Shown piece by piece: positions 26,183 to 34,887 of a DNA stretch of 64,000 bases. A program made the translations under genes and the position numbers. The stretch is from Bradyrhizobium lablabi. Lineage in GTDB: Bacteria > Pseudomonadota > Alphaproteobacteria > Rhizobiales > Xanthobacteraceae. Under the pieces are notes generated by a model. It did no database searches. It worked only from the letters and a program-made list of their open reading frames with translations, and was not told the DNA's origin. Location: NCBI RefSeq assembly GCF_900141755.1, contig NZ_LT670844.1, positions 4,650,001 to 4,714,000 of the forward strand. The letters are read 5' to 3'. Position 1 is the first letter of the stretch. Every line of letters starts with the position of its first letter.

Positions 26183-27778
26183 CTACTTGTCCAGCCACAC
26201 ATCCTCGTAGCGATAGCCATTATACGAGCTGTTCACCATGATGGTGACGCCCTTGACATAAGGCTGCCAGCACGTGCCCCCGCGGCCGTGGAAGATGATG
26301 GGACGGGCGACGTCTTCCTGAAGCTTTTTGTCGATTTCCCAGACCAGCTTCTTGCGCTTGGCGACATCGGTCTCCTGGGATTGCTGGTCGAACAGTTTTT
26401 CAATCTCCGGATTGCAGTAGTTCGTGTAGTTCCGCTCCGATTTGCAAGAGTAATTCTCGTAGAACGACTGGTCCGGATCGTCGACCGCATTGCCGGTGAG
26501 GTTGAGGCCGAGCGCGTAATCCTTGCGCGCGACTTTCGAAAACCAGTTGGCGGTCTCGACGACGTCGAGGTCGGCGTCGATATAGACACTCTTGAGCTGA
26601 TCGATCAGGATCACGGCAGGGTCGCGGTACTGCGCGATATTGCGCGTCGAGACCTTGACCGTGAGGTGCTTGTCCGGGCCGTAACCGGCCTTCTGCATCA
26701 GTTTGCGCGCTTCCTCCCGGTTGGCATTGATGTCGGGGCCGTAGCCCGGGATCGTCTCCAGCATTTCCTTCGGCATGCCCCAGATGCCGCCCGGCCGGGG
26801 AAGCATGGTGCCGCCGATATCGGCCTGACCCTCGAACAGGATCGAGATGAAGGCGTTGCGATCGAGCGCCAACGCCATCGCGCGGCGAATGTCCGGATTG
26901 TCGAATGGCGGCGACGTCGAGTTGACGATGATGTTGGTCGAGACGTTGGTCGGCTCGTTCACGCACACCGCGTTCGGCGCCTGCGTCTTCATGTCCTTGA
27001 GCAGCGGGACCGTCACCTCGGTCGGAAACGTCATGTCGAACTTGCCGGCGACGAACGCCAGGATGGCGGTCGATCGATTCGGGATGATCGTGAATTCGAT
27101 GCCGTCGAGATGCGGCAGGCCCTTCTTCCAATAATCCGGATTTCGCACCAATTTGATCGATTCATTGGCCTTGAACTCGACGAACTTGAACGGCCCGGTG
27201 CCGATCGGATGGGTGCGCATTTCCGCCGGCGTCACGTGGCAGGGATAGATCGGCGTATAGCCCGACGCGAGCAGTGCCAGCAGCGCCGGCTGCGGCCGCT
27301 TCAGATTGAACGCGACCTCGAAGTCGCCATTGGTTGTGACGTCGGCGACCTGGTCGTACCAGGATTTGCGCGGGTTCTTGCGGAATTTCTGTGGCGACTT
27401 CCCCATCACCATGTCGAAGGTGCATTTGACGTCGTTCGACGTGAACGGCTTGCCGTCGTGCCACTTGACGCCTTGCCTCAGCTTAAAATCGAGGGTCTTG
27501 CCGTCGCCGCTCCAGGCCCAGCTCTCGGCAAGATCCGGGACGATCGTATCCATGCTGTTTTGGGCCACGTCCTGCTTGTAGATGACGAGATTGTTGAAGA
27601 CGGGCATGAAGGGAATGTTGGTCGAATAGGTCGCCTCCTCATGGATCGAGGCGCTGCCCGGGCTGTCGCGATGGTACATTCGCAAAATGCCGCCCTGCTT
27701 CGGCTCGGCCGCGGGCGCAGCACTGGAAAACGCCAGCAACGACAATATTGCGGCGGCAAGCGCCGGCACGCTCCGCAT
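26183..27778 (-). CDS. Peptide-type ABC transporter substrate-binding protein (SBP_bac_5)
   Basis: 531 aa from the ATG at 27778 (GGAGGGAGAG upstream), with a clear Sec signal peptide (MRSVPALAAAILSLLAF to about PAAEP). Family 5 extracellular solute-binding fold: GGILRMYHRDSPGS, LAESWAWSGDGKTLDFKLRQGVKWHDGKPFTSNDV. Members bind peptides, opines, nickel, or other compounds, so the ligand is open. First gene of the dpp-like operon. Upstream on the same strand lies the BKACE module 159 bp away, so a shared transcript is possible. Confidence 0.9.
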   Translation of the reverse strand: MRSVPALAAAILSLLAFSSAAPAAEPKQGGILRMYHRDSPGSASIHEEATYSTNIPFMPVFNNLVIYKQDVAQNSMDTIVPDLAESWAWSGDGKTLDFKLRQGVKWHDGKPFTSNDVKCTFDMVMGKSPQKFRKNPRKSWYDQVADVTTNGDFEVAFNLKRPQPALLALLASGYTPIYPCHVTPAEMRTHPIGTGPFKFVEFKANESIKLVRNPDYWKKGLPHLDGIEFTIIPNRSTAILAFVAGKFDMTFPTEVTVPLLKDMKTQAPNAVCVNEPTNVSTNIIVNSTSPPFDNPDIRRAMALALDRNAFISILFEGQADIGGTMLPRPGGIWGMPKEMLETIPGYGPDINANREEARKLMQKAGYGPDKHLTVKVSTRNIAQYRDPAVILIDQLKSVYIDADLDVVETANWFSKVARKDYALGLNLTGNAVDDPDQSFYENYSCKSERNYTNYCNPEIEKLFDQQSQETDVAKRKKLVWEIDKKLQEDVARPIIFHGRGGTCWQPYVKGVTIMVNSSYNGYRYEDVWLDK

Positions 27779-27937
27779 GCTTCTCTCCCTCCAAGTTTCG
27801 GCCTCGTGATGGGCCAATTTATCGAACGATAGCATGGCGGAGGGACCGCGCAACCAGCAAGGCCGCTGGGCGCATTGGCAATTCGGACTAATGCAGAGCG
27901 GTGCGGCCGATCACCGCAGCGACGCTCGCCTTAATCG

Positions 27938-28861
27938 TCAGACTTCCAGCTTGTCGCCGCCTTTGAGGTCGAGGATTTCGCGGGCCTCGTCCGAGGTCGC
28001 CACTTGAAGGCCGAGACCTTCGATGATCTTGCGGGCGAGCGTCACCTGCTCGGCATTCGATGCCGCCATCCGGCCGGGCGCGGCCCACAGCGAGTCTTCC
28101 AGCCCGACGCGGACGTTGCCGCCCATCGCGGCCGCCATTGCTGCGATCGGCAGTTGATTGCGCCCGGCGCCCAGCACCGACCAGATCATCTTATCGCCGA
28201 ACAGCCGGTCGGCGGTACGCTTCATGTGCAGCACGTCTTCGGGGTGGGCGCCAGTGCCGCCCTGCAAGCCGAACACCGTCTGCACGAACAGCGGCGGCTT
28301 CACCATGCCCTGCTCGAGGAAATAGTTCAGGTTGTAAAGATGGGCGGTGTCATAGCATTCGAACTCAAACCGCGTGCCGGTCTCCGACAATGTCTTCAGC
28401 ACAAATTCGATGTCCTGAAAGGTATTGCGGAACACGATATCCTTGTTCTGAACATGTTTGAGCTCCCAGTCGTGCTCGAATTTCTTGAAGCGGTTGAGCA
28501 TGCCGAAAAACCCAAAATTCATCGAGCCCATGTTCAGCGAGGCGACCTCGGGCTTGTAGACCGCGGCGGGGCGGACACGCTCGTCCACCGTCATGGTCGG
28601 CGCGCCGCCGGTGGTGAGATTGATCACGCAGTTCGATCGCTGTTTTATAATTTTCAGAAACGGCGCAAAAGCTTCCGGGCTCTGGTCGGGCTGACCGGTT
28701 TTCGGGTTGCGGGCATGCAGATGCACGATCGCGGCGCCGGCTTCGGCGGCATCGACCGCGGCGTCGGCGATTTCCTGCGGCGTCACAGGCAAGGCCTTCG
28801 ACATCGAGGGAGTGTGGATCGCGCCGGTCACGGCGCAGGTGATGATGACTTTGCGGCTCAT
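27938..28861 (-). CDS. BKACE family beta-keto acid cleavage enzyme (DUF849)
   Basis: 307 aa from the ATG at 28861, which overlaps the preceding dehydrogenase stop by 4 bp; longer readings lie inside that gene. Family N-terminus KVIITCAVTGAIHTPSMS, metal ligands in HLHAR (His47, His49), INLTTGG, and VGLEDSLW late in the protein. It condenses a beta-keto acid with acetyl-CoA, giving acetoacetate plus a new acyl-CoA. The coupled dehydrogenase would make the beta-keto acid from a 3-hydroxy acid. The carnitine route (dehydrocarnitine cleavage) is a known precedent for such a pair, but nothing here proves that substrate. Confidence 0.9.
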   Translation of the reverse strand: MSRKVIITCAVTGAIHTPSMSKALPVTPQEIADAAVDAAEAGAAIVHLHARNPKTGQPDQSPEAFAPFLKIIKQRSNCVINLTTGGAPTMTVDERVRPAAVYKPEVASLNMGSMNFGFFGMLNRFKKFEHDWELKHVQNKDIVFRNTFQDIEFVLKTLSETGTRFEFECYDTAHLYNLNYFLEQGMVKPPLFVQTVFGLQGGTGAHPEDVLHMKRTADRLFGDKMIWSVLGAGRNQLPIAAMAAAMGGNVRVGLEDSLWAAPGRMAASNAEQVTLARKIIEGLGLQVATSDEAREILDLKGGDKLEV

Positions 28862-29832
28862 GTTTTGCTCTCTTTCTTGCAGGGATCGATATTTTCGGTC
28901 TGGGCGGCCTTGTGCGCGGCCAGCGCGGCAAGCCGCTCGTTGCGGCGTTGCGTCAGCGCTGCGATGCGCTCGGGCGAAGGCTGCTGCGGCCACGCTGCGA
29001 TCACGCGCTCTACATTCGGGCTTTGGTAGACGTCAGGCCCTGCGGCGGCCGCCGCCAGCTCCTTGTAGAAGCCGGTATAGCGTGCGCAATAATCGGGAAT
29101 GCCGCCGGGCGCGTTGAGTTCGATGGTCTCGAACGGACCCAGGAACGACCAGCGCAATCCCAGGCCATCCTTGATGGTGTGATCGAGATCCTCGGCCGAA
29201 ATATACCCCTCGCCGACGAGGCGGAATGCTTCGGCTAGCAGTGCGCCCTGCAGCCGGTTGAGGACAAAACCGTTGATCTCGCGATTGATGGTGACCGGCA
29301 CCTGCCCGATCTCGCGATAGATATTTTTCGCGCGGTCGATCGCCTCGGGCGATGTCCAGGGCGCGCCGCACAGTTCCACCAGCGGTATGAGATGCGGCGG
29401 ATTGACGGGATGACCGACCAGGCAGCGCGCCCGGCCCGGCAGCGTCTCGGTGAAGCGCGATGCGGTGATGGCCGAGGTCGAGGAGACCAACAGCGCGTCC
29501 GGCGGTGCGAGCCTGTCGAGCTGGGCAAAGATGGTCTGCTTCTCCTCGACTTTCTCGGGCCCGTTCTCCTGAACGAAGGCGACGTCCATCACGGCCTCGC
29601 GGAGGCTTCCAGCAATGGAAACCCGGGCCACGGCGCCATCGGGATCGTCGGCGAGGCCATGGCGGGCCAGGGCGTGCAACTCATCGCGGATCAGGCGGGG
29701 CGCCGCCCTAAGCGTCGGAATGTGCGGATCGCTCAGCCGCACGTTCCATCCCGCACGGGCGAAGATCGCGGCCCAGGCGCGTCCGATCAGGCCGGCGCCG
29801 ACGATGGCAACGTTGCGTTCAATGCTTGTCAT
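28858..29832 (-). CDS. 3-hydroxyacid/3-hydroxyacyl-CoA dehydrogenase, lambda-crystallin type
   Basis: 324 aa. NAD-binding Rossmann motif GAGLIG at 12-17, SSTSA near 117-121, catalytic His141 in GHPVNPPHLIPLVEL, and the C-terminal domain with GFVLNRLQGALLAEAFRLV and GLGLRWSFLGPFETIELN. This full pattern resembles lambda-crystallin/L-gulonate 3-dehydrogenase and L-carnitine dehydrogenase, which oxidise free 3-hydroxy acids rather than CoA esters. The gene overlaps the BKACE gene by 4 bp, implying that its 3-keto product is handed to BKACE. Confidence 0.88.
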   Translation of the reverse strand: MTSIERNVAIVGAGLIGRAWAAIFARAGWNVRLSDPHIPTLRAAPRLIRDELHALARHGLADDPDGAVARVSIAGSLREAVMDVAFVQENGPEKVEEKQTIFAQLDRLAPPDALLVSSTSAITASRFTETLPGRARCLVGHPVNPPHLIPLVELCGAPWTSPEAIDRAKNIYREIGQVPVTINREINGFVLNRLQGALLAEAFRLVGEGYISAEDLDHTIKDGLGLRWSFLGPFETIELNAPGGIPDYCARYTGFYKELAAAAAGPDVYQSPNVERVIAAWPQQPSPERIAALTQRRNERLAALAAHKAAQTENIDPCKKESKT

Positions 29833-29850
29833 TTCCTTCTCATGTCTTCC

Positions 29851-32370
29851 TCACAGCCAAAGCACCTTGCGGCGCAGTTCGAGATTATCCCGCAAATCCC
29901 TGGACGGGCCCTCATGAATCACCCGGCCGCGCTCCAGCGCCACCGTGGTATCCGATAATGCCAGCGCCAGGTCGAGATTGTGATCGACGATAATGATGGC
30001 GATTTCCTTGCGCAGGCGATCGAAAGTCTCGAACAATTGCTCGACGACCGTCGGCGCCAGGCCTTCGAACGGTTCGTCGAGCAGCAACACCCGCACGTCG
30101 CCGGACAGCGCGCGGGCCACCGCGACCATCTGCTGCTCGCCGCCGGAGAGATAATCGGCGGGGCTATCGAGCCGCTCACGAATCCGTGGGAAATATTCGT
30201 AGATGCGCTCGCGCGTCCAGTGCACGCCATTGCCGGTCTGGCGCTTCAATGCGCCGAGCTCGAGATTTTGTTCGACGCTCATTCCGGCGAACAGGCCGCG
30301 GCCCTGCGGCACGTAGCCGATGCCGAGGCGGGCGTGCTCGGCGGAAGAGAGCCCGATCAATTCGTGGTCGGCGAGTTTGATCGACCCGTTCGAGGCCGGC
30401 GCGATGCCGATCAACGTCTTGAGCAGCGTCGACTTGCCGGCGCCGTTGCGTCCCAGCAGCGCGATGATCTCGTTTTCATGGAGAACAAAATTCACATCGG
30501 TGAGAATATGGCTCTTGCCGTAAAACGTATCGACATGCGCTGCGGTCAGCAGCGCGTTGATACGAGCGGCGGTCTCGCGCGGGCGCGCGGCGACTTCAGT
30601 CGCGCCGGAGCCGATATAGACCGCCTGCACCTCCGGGCTCGCGCGCGCGTCCTCGACGGAACCGTCGAGCAGCACCCGGCCTTCGTTCATCACCGTGACC
30701 TGATCGGCGAGCTGAAACACCCGGTCGATGTCGTGTTCGACCAGAAGCACCGGCAGATCGGACGAGATGCGTTTTATGATCGCGCCGATCCGCTCGCGTT
30801 CCGCCGCGGCTAAGCCTGCGAGCGGCTCGTCCAATAACAGCACGCGGGGAGCGGTCGCGAGCGCGACGCCCATGTCGAGCAACCGCTGGCCGCCATAGGA
30901 CAACATACCCGCTTCGGCCTTTTCGATGCCGGCAAGGCCGAGATAGCGGATCGTCGCATCGGTTTCGGCATTGATCGCATCGATCGACAACGCGCTGGTG
31001 AGGGGATCGAAGCGGCGCGGATGCCGCGCCTGCACGGCAAGGCGGATGTTTTCGCCGACGCTGAGCGAGGGAAACAGATTGGTGATCTGGAATGAGCGGC
31101 CGATGCCGGCGCTTGCGATCTCCTCCGGGGCGTGGCCTGCGATCGGCAGGCCCATCAGCGACACCGCGCCCTCATCCGGGGCATACATGCCGGACAACAG
31201 ATTGAACGCCGTGGTCTTGCCGGCGCCATTGGGGCCGATCAACGCATGCAGGGTGCGGTCGGCGATCGAGATGTCGATGCCCTGCACCGCGCGGATGCCG
31301 CCAAAACTCTTGACGATGTGGCGGGCGGAAAGCACCGCGCCGTCGACGTGGGATTCGGGCCGCAAAAATTCCGGCAGCGGCAGCACCTCGATGCGGCGCG
31401 CCGACATCGCGGCATCCTCGGTGGTCCGCTTGCGGAAGGGCGCGATCAGCCGTTCGCCGACGCCGACGAGGCCGGTCGGCGAGAATACGATGAAGGCGAC
31501 GAAGACGAGGCCGAACCAGAACAGCCAGTTCTCGGTGTAGATGCCCAAGAATTCGCGGAAAAGAATAAAGAACAGCGCGCCGAGCGCGGGGCCCAGAAAA
31601 CTGCGCATGCCGCCGATCACGACCATCGCCAGGAGATCGCCGGAGAACGATACCGAGATCGGATCGGCCGAGGTCATGCGGTTCTGGTAGAGCAGCAGGA
31701 TGCCGGCAAGCCCGGTGATCGACGCCGACAGCACGAAGGCGAGCAGCTTGTAGCGGTTGGTCGGATAGCCGAGGAAACGTGCACGCTGCTCGTTCTCGCG
31801 GATCGCCACCAGCACGCTGCCGACGGTCGAATTATGGAAGCGCCATAACAGGATCAGCACCAGCATCGCAATCAGGGCGACCAGCCAATAATAGTCGGTC
31901 GACGATTCCAGGTTAAAACCGAGTAGCGTCGGCCGGGTGATGCCGCCAAGCCCGTTCTCGCCACCGGTGACCTCGGTCCAGCGAAACGACACCGCGTACA
32001 GCATCGCCGACAGCGCCAGCGTCAGCAGCGAAAAATACACGCCGCGCCGTCGCAGGATCAGAAACCCGAACGCCCCCGCGACGATGGCCACGATCAGCAC
32101 GCCCGCGATGACCGGACCGAAGAACGAATCATGCATCCAGTTGCGCTGCAGCAGCGCCGCCGCATAGGCGGCCAGCCCAAACCAGGCGCCATGGCCGAAT
32201 GACACCAGGCCGGTATGCCCGACCAGGATGTTCAGCGCCATGCAGGCGATCGCGTACGTGACGACTTCGGTGGCCGAGGTCATGGTGAGGCCGAGCGCCA
32301 GCAGCACCGGCGGCAGCACCAACAGCCCGAGCGCGGCAATCAGCAAAGGAATCGGCAGGCGCTTCCACAT
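29851..32370 (-). CDS. Fused branched-chain amino acid-type ABC transporter: LivM permease + LivG ATPase + LivF ATPase
   Basis: 839 aa from the ATG at 32370. One uninterrupted frame carries a LivM-type permease (1-310; LNILVGHTGLVSFGHGAWF, GVYFSLLTLALS), a LivG-type ATPase (about 343-590; Walker A GPNGAGKTT 379-387, signature SYGGQ 491-495, Walker B LLLDEP 511-516) and a LivF-type ATPase (about 607-835; Walker A GRNGAGKST 640-648, LSGGEQQ 741-747, LLLDEP 762-767). Linkers are short (about 30 and 16 residues). Normally these are three genes. All key motifs are intact, so it should be functional with the separate LivH next door. Earlier in-frame codons lie inside livH and are rejected. Confidence 0.93.
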   Translation of the reverse strand: MWKRLPIPLLIAALGLLVLPPVLLALGLTMTSATEVVTYAIACMALNILVGHTGLVSFGHGAWFGLAAYAAALLQRNWMHDSFFGPVIAGVLIVAIVAGAFGFLILRRRGVYFSLLTLALSAMLYAVSFRWTEVTGGENGLGGITRPTLLGFNLESSTDYYWLVALIAMLVLILLWRFHNSTVGSVLVAIRENEQRARFLGYPTNRYKLLAFVLSASITGLAGILLLYQNRMTSADPISVSFSGDLLAMVVIGGMRSFLGPALGALFFILFREFLGIYTENWLFWFGLVFVAFIVFSPTGLVGVGERLIAPFRKRTTEDAAMSARRIEVLPLPEFLRPESHVDGAVLSARHIVKSFGGIRAVQGIDISIADRTLHALIGPNGAGKTTAFNLLSGMYAPDEGAVSLMGLPIAGHAPEEIASAGIGRSFQITNLFPSLSVGENIRLAVQARHPRRFDPLTSALSIDAINAETDATIRYLGLAGIEKAEAGMLSYGGQRLLDMGVALATAPRVLLLDEPLAGLAAAERERIGAIIKRISSDLPVLLVEHDIDRVFQLADQVTVMNEGRVLLDGSVEDARASPEVQAVYIGSGATEVAARPRETAARINALLTAAHVDTFYGKSHILTDVNFVLHENEIIALLGRNGAGKSTLLKTLIGIAPASNGSIKLADHELIGLSSAEHARLGIGYVPQGRGLFAGMSVEQNLELGALKRQTGNGVHWTRERIYEYFPRIRERLDSPADYLSGGEQQMVAVARALSGDVRVLLLDEPFEGLAPTVVEQLFETFDRLRKEIAIIIVDHNLDLALALSDTTVALERGRVIHEGPSRDLRDNLELRRKVLWL

Positions 32371-32381
32371 CTCGCCGCGCC

Positions 32382-33260
32382 TCACTCGAACCGCAAGATG
32401 CGCTCGCCGAACAGGCCGCGCGGCCGGAACAGCAGCACCAACAGCATCAGGAGATAGATCGCCGCGGTCGAAGCCGCGGAATAGCCGATGCCGACCATGA
32501 CGCCCTTGACGAGACCGACCAGCAGCGCCGCAGCCACCACGCCCCAGAACGAGCCGAGGCCGCCGATCACCACGACGACGAAGGCCGGCGTGATGATTTC
32601 CTGACCCATCGCCGGATGGATCGAATAGATCGGCGCCAACAATACGCCGGCGAGCCCCGCAAGCCCGATGCCGAGCGCTGCCACCGCCGACATATAAGGC
32701 TGCAGCGAAATGCCGAGCGCGCCGACCATGTCCGGGTTCTGCACGCCGGCGCGCACCACGCGACCGAAGGAAGTTTTTTGCAGCAGCAGCCACAGCCCGG
32801 CAATGCAAGTAGCGGCGATGCCGAGCAGCACGACGCGGTAGAACGAATAGATAAAACTGCCGATCGCGACCTGACCACGCAGCGGGGGCGGGATCGAATA
32901 GGACAATGGCGGCGCGCCAAAAATCATGCGCAACACTTGCTCGGCCACCATGGCGAGGCCGAAGGTCATCAACAGCGAGAGGATCGGATCGGAACGATAG
33001 AAGCGGCGGAACAGCGTGCGTTCGACCACCATGCCGAGCAGGGCAACCGCGACCGGCGCCGCCACGAAAGCGCCGCCGAAGCCGAGATAGGGCGAAAGTA
33101 CCAGCGTGAGATAGGCGCCAATCGCATAGAACGCGCCATGGGCGAGATTGACGATGCCGCCGAGCGAGAAGATCAGCGACAGGCCGAGCGCGATCAGCAG
33201 ATAATAGACGCCGTCAAGCAGCCCGTTGAGGATTTGCTGCGCTAACAACATGGCGGACAT
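32382..33260 (-). CDS. livH: Branched-chain amino acid-type ABC transporter permease (LivH)
   Basis: 292 aa from the ATG at 33260 (GGGGGCC upstream); a TTG at 33278 is the alternative. About eight membrane helices; LivH hallmarks ALGLSLIFSLGGIVNLAHGAFYAIGAY near the start and FVVVVIGGLGSFWGVVAAALLVG. It pairs with the LivM part of the fused protein, whose ATG is 11 bp past this stop. Substrate class (amino acids or other small acids) cannot be fixed. Confidence 0.92.
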   Translation of the reverse strand: MSAMLLAQQILNGLLDGVYYLLIALGLSLIFSLGGIVNLAHGAFYAIGAYLTLVLSPYLGFGGAFVAAPVAVALLGMVVERTLFRRFYRSDPILSLLMTFGLAMVAEQVLRMIFGAPPLSYSIPPPLRGQVAIGSFIYSFYRVVLLGIAATCIAGLWLLLQKTSFGRVVRAGVQNPDMVGALGISLQPYMSAVAALGIGLAGLAGVLLAPIYSIHPAMGQEIITPAFVVVVIGGLGSFWGVVAAALLVGLVKGVMVGIGYSAASTAAIYLLMLLVLLFRPRGLFGERILRFE

Positions 33261-33296
33261 GGATTTGGCCCCCGGCAAGACGACGGATCAGAAGCG

Positions 33297-33416
33297 GTCA
33301 TTGTGAGCCAACGGGTCGGCGCGAAGCGCCGCCCGATGACGGGCTCCGCGAAGCAATCCAGAGGTGGAATACCGGGGTAGATGGATTGCTTCGTCGCTTC
33401 GCTCCTCGCAATGACG
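33297..33416. repeat. Palindromic repeat (gtcattgcgag type), expanded copy
   Basis: Left end gtcattgtgag, right end cgtcgcttcgctcctcgcaatgac, with an internal gggtcggcgcgaagcgccgcccgatgacgggc hairpin not seen in the other copies. It lies between the binding-protein gene and livH, inside the presumed operon. Confidence 0.8.
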
Positions 33417-33444
33417 GGAAAACGGACGGTTCGTTATCAACCGA

Positions 33445-34701
33445 TCAAGTCGGGAACGTGCAACTGTTCTCTTCCTTGGTGGCGGCAATCACTTCGAGAT
33501 CTTCGTTCGGACCCGGCACCGCCGGGCTCGAAGTAAAAATGTCCCACTGGTTCTTGATCTTGTCGGCGGGCAGCGCGGTGACCGCGTACATCTCATGCAT
33601 CAATTGGTGATCCGAGGCGCGGAAATAGCCCGGTCGTGTCTTGAGCAGATCGAATTTTGCACCTTTTTCGAAATGCTCGATGATCGCTGTCGAATCGGTT
33701 GATTTCAGTTCATTGACGGTCTGCGCCACGATCTTGGTGGCGATGTAGTCGCCCCAGGCCTGGTTCTCCGGCGGCTTGGAATATTTCTTGGTGAAGGTCG
33801 CCACGAATGCCTTGGTGCCGGGCGTGTCGAGCAGATGATGCCAGACCACCGGCCAGGTGCCGACGAAATTGCCCTTGCCTGCCGCCCAGGCGAGCGCCGT
33901 GTCGAAACCAAAACCGCCCACCGGAAAAGTCAGGCCGAACTCGGCATATTGCTTGAGGAAGTTGGTGATCTGGTTGCCGGCGAGGTTGATCACGACCAGA
34001 TCGGGTTTTGCTTCGCGAATTTTCAGGAGATAAGCCGAAAAGTCGGTGGCATCGGTCGGGACCAGATCGTCGCCGGCGAAATTGCCGCCATTGGCTTCCA
34101 TGAAGCGTTTTGAAACTTTTAGGAGGTCGTGACCGAACGCATAGTCGGCCGTTAGCGAATACCACTTCTTGCCCTTGACCAGACCGTCGCGCAGGAACGA
34201 GCGGCCGACGGTTTTGACATACATCGAATTCTGCGATTCGACGTGGAACATGTAGCGCTTGCAATCGGAACCGCGCAGCGCGTCCGAATTGCCGCCGGTG
34301 TTGATGTAAAGCACCTTGTTGCGCTGCGCGACCTGCGCGATGGTCAGGCACGAGGCGGAAGAAATCTCGCCGATAATGCAGGCGACCTTGTCGCGCTCGA
34401 TCATGCGCTCGGCCTTGGTCGAAGCGGTCTGCGGGTTGACCGAATCCTCTTTCAGCACCTCGACCTTGCGTCCCATCATGCCGCCTGACGCATTGATCTC
34501 TTCGACCGCGAGATCGACCGCCATCACGGCATATTCGCCGAGCGGCCCGAGAAACCCGGTGCGCGGCGTCAAATGGCCTATTTTGATCACGTCGGTGGTC
34601 TGCGCGCGCAAAATCGCCGGCGCGGAAATGCCCGACACGAGCGCGATGCCGCCGGCGGTCTTGAGCAGGCCGCGGCGCGTGAATTGATGGTGGTCTGACA
34701 T
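33445..34701 (-). CDS. ABC transporter substrate-binding protein (LivK type) with Tat-like signal
   Basis: 418 aa. The N-terminus has a twin-arginine signal (FTRRGLLKTAGGIALVSG, then PAILRAQ), so it is probably exported folded. Type I binding fold: IKIGHLTPRTGFLGPLGEYAVMAVDLAVEEINASGGMMGRKVEV, with a CLTIAQVAQRNKV segment. It is the cognate binding protein for LivH and the fused LivMGF downstream, 184 bp away with a repeat between. A divergent GntR gene and a palindrome lie upstream. Confidence 0.9.
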   Translation of the reverse strand: MSDHHQFTRRGLLKTAGGIALVSGISAPAILRAQTTDVIKIGHLTPRTGFLGPLGEYAVMAVDLAVEEINASGGMMGRKVEVLKEDSVNPQTASTKAERMIERDKVACIIGEISSASCLTIAQVAQRNKVLYINTGGNSDALRGSDCKRYMFHVESQNSMYVKTVGRSFLRDGLVKGKKWYSLTADYAFGHDLLKVSKRFMEANGGNFAGDDLVPTDATDFSAYLLKIREAKPDLVVINLAGNQITNFLKQYAEFGLTFPVGGFGFDTALAWAAGKGNFVGTWPVVWHHLLDTPGTKAFVATFTKKYSKPPENQAWGDYIATKIVAQTVNELKSTDSTAIIEHFEKGAKFDLLKTRPGYFRASDHQLMHEMYAVTALPADKIKNQWDIFTSSPAVPGPNEDLEVIAATKEENSCTFPT

Positions 34702-34803
34702 CAGCCTTCGTCTCCCTGGGTCGGCCGCGCGGATCGCGGCTGTTTTATTTTCCGGCAGACGCTACGCCTCTTGGAGCGGCGCTTTGCTCCCGCTTGCCGT
34801 GAT

Positions 34804-34815
34804 CTGTGATCACAG
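34804..34815. promoter_or_regulatory. Perfect 12-bp palindrome, candidate GntR operator
   Basis: CTGTGATCACAG is a perfect palindrome, preceded by an extra GTGATC half site. It sits between the divergent binding-protein gene (103 bp away) and the GntR regulator gene (72 bp from the chosen start). FadR-subfamily GntR proteins bind short palindromes of this type; a CRP-like site is the alternative. Confidence 0.5.
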
Positions 34816-34887
34816 TTAGAGTTGCAAAAGGCGGAGGTGTTGTCGAGTCCTCTCTCGACATTTCGCGATGTGCATGGAGATCTGGCG

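Noticed and set aside
24980..27832. A 950-codon open frame on the plus strand opposite the dpp-like permease and binding-protein genes
   Set aside because: Composition is rich in Arg, Asp, His and Gln from reverse reading of GC-rich codons. The minus-strand genes have complete motifs; this frame has none.
32371..32808. N-terminal 146 codons preceding the LivMGF fusion in the same frame
   Set aside because: They lie inside livH in another frame and have no membrane-protein character; the ATG at 32370 starts the LivM sequence.
33297..33416. Expanded palindrome considered as an insertion sequence remnant
   Set aside because: No transposase reading frame and no direct target repeats; it is a variant of the gtcattgcgag element with an extra internal hairpin.
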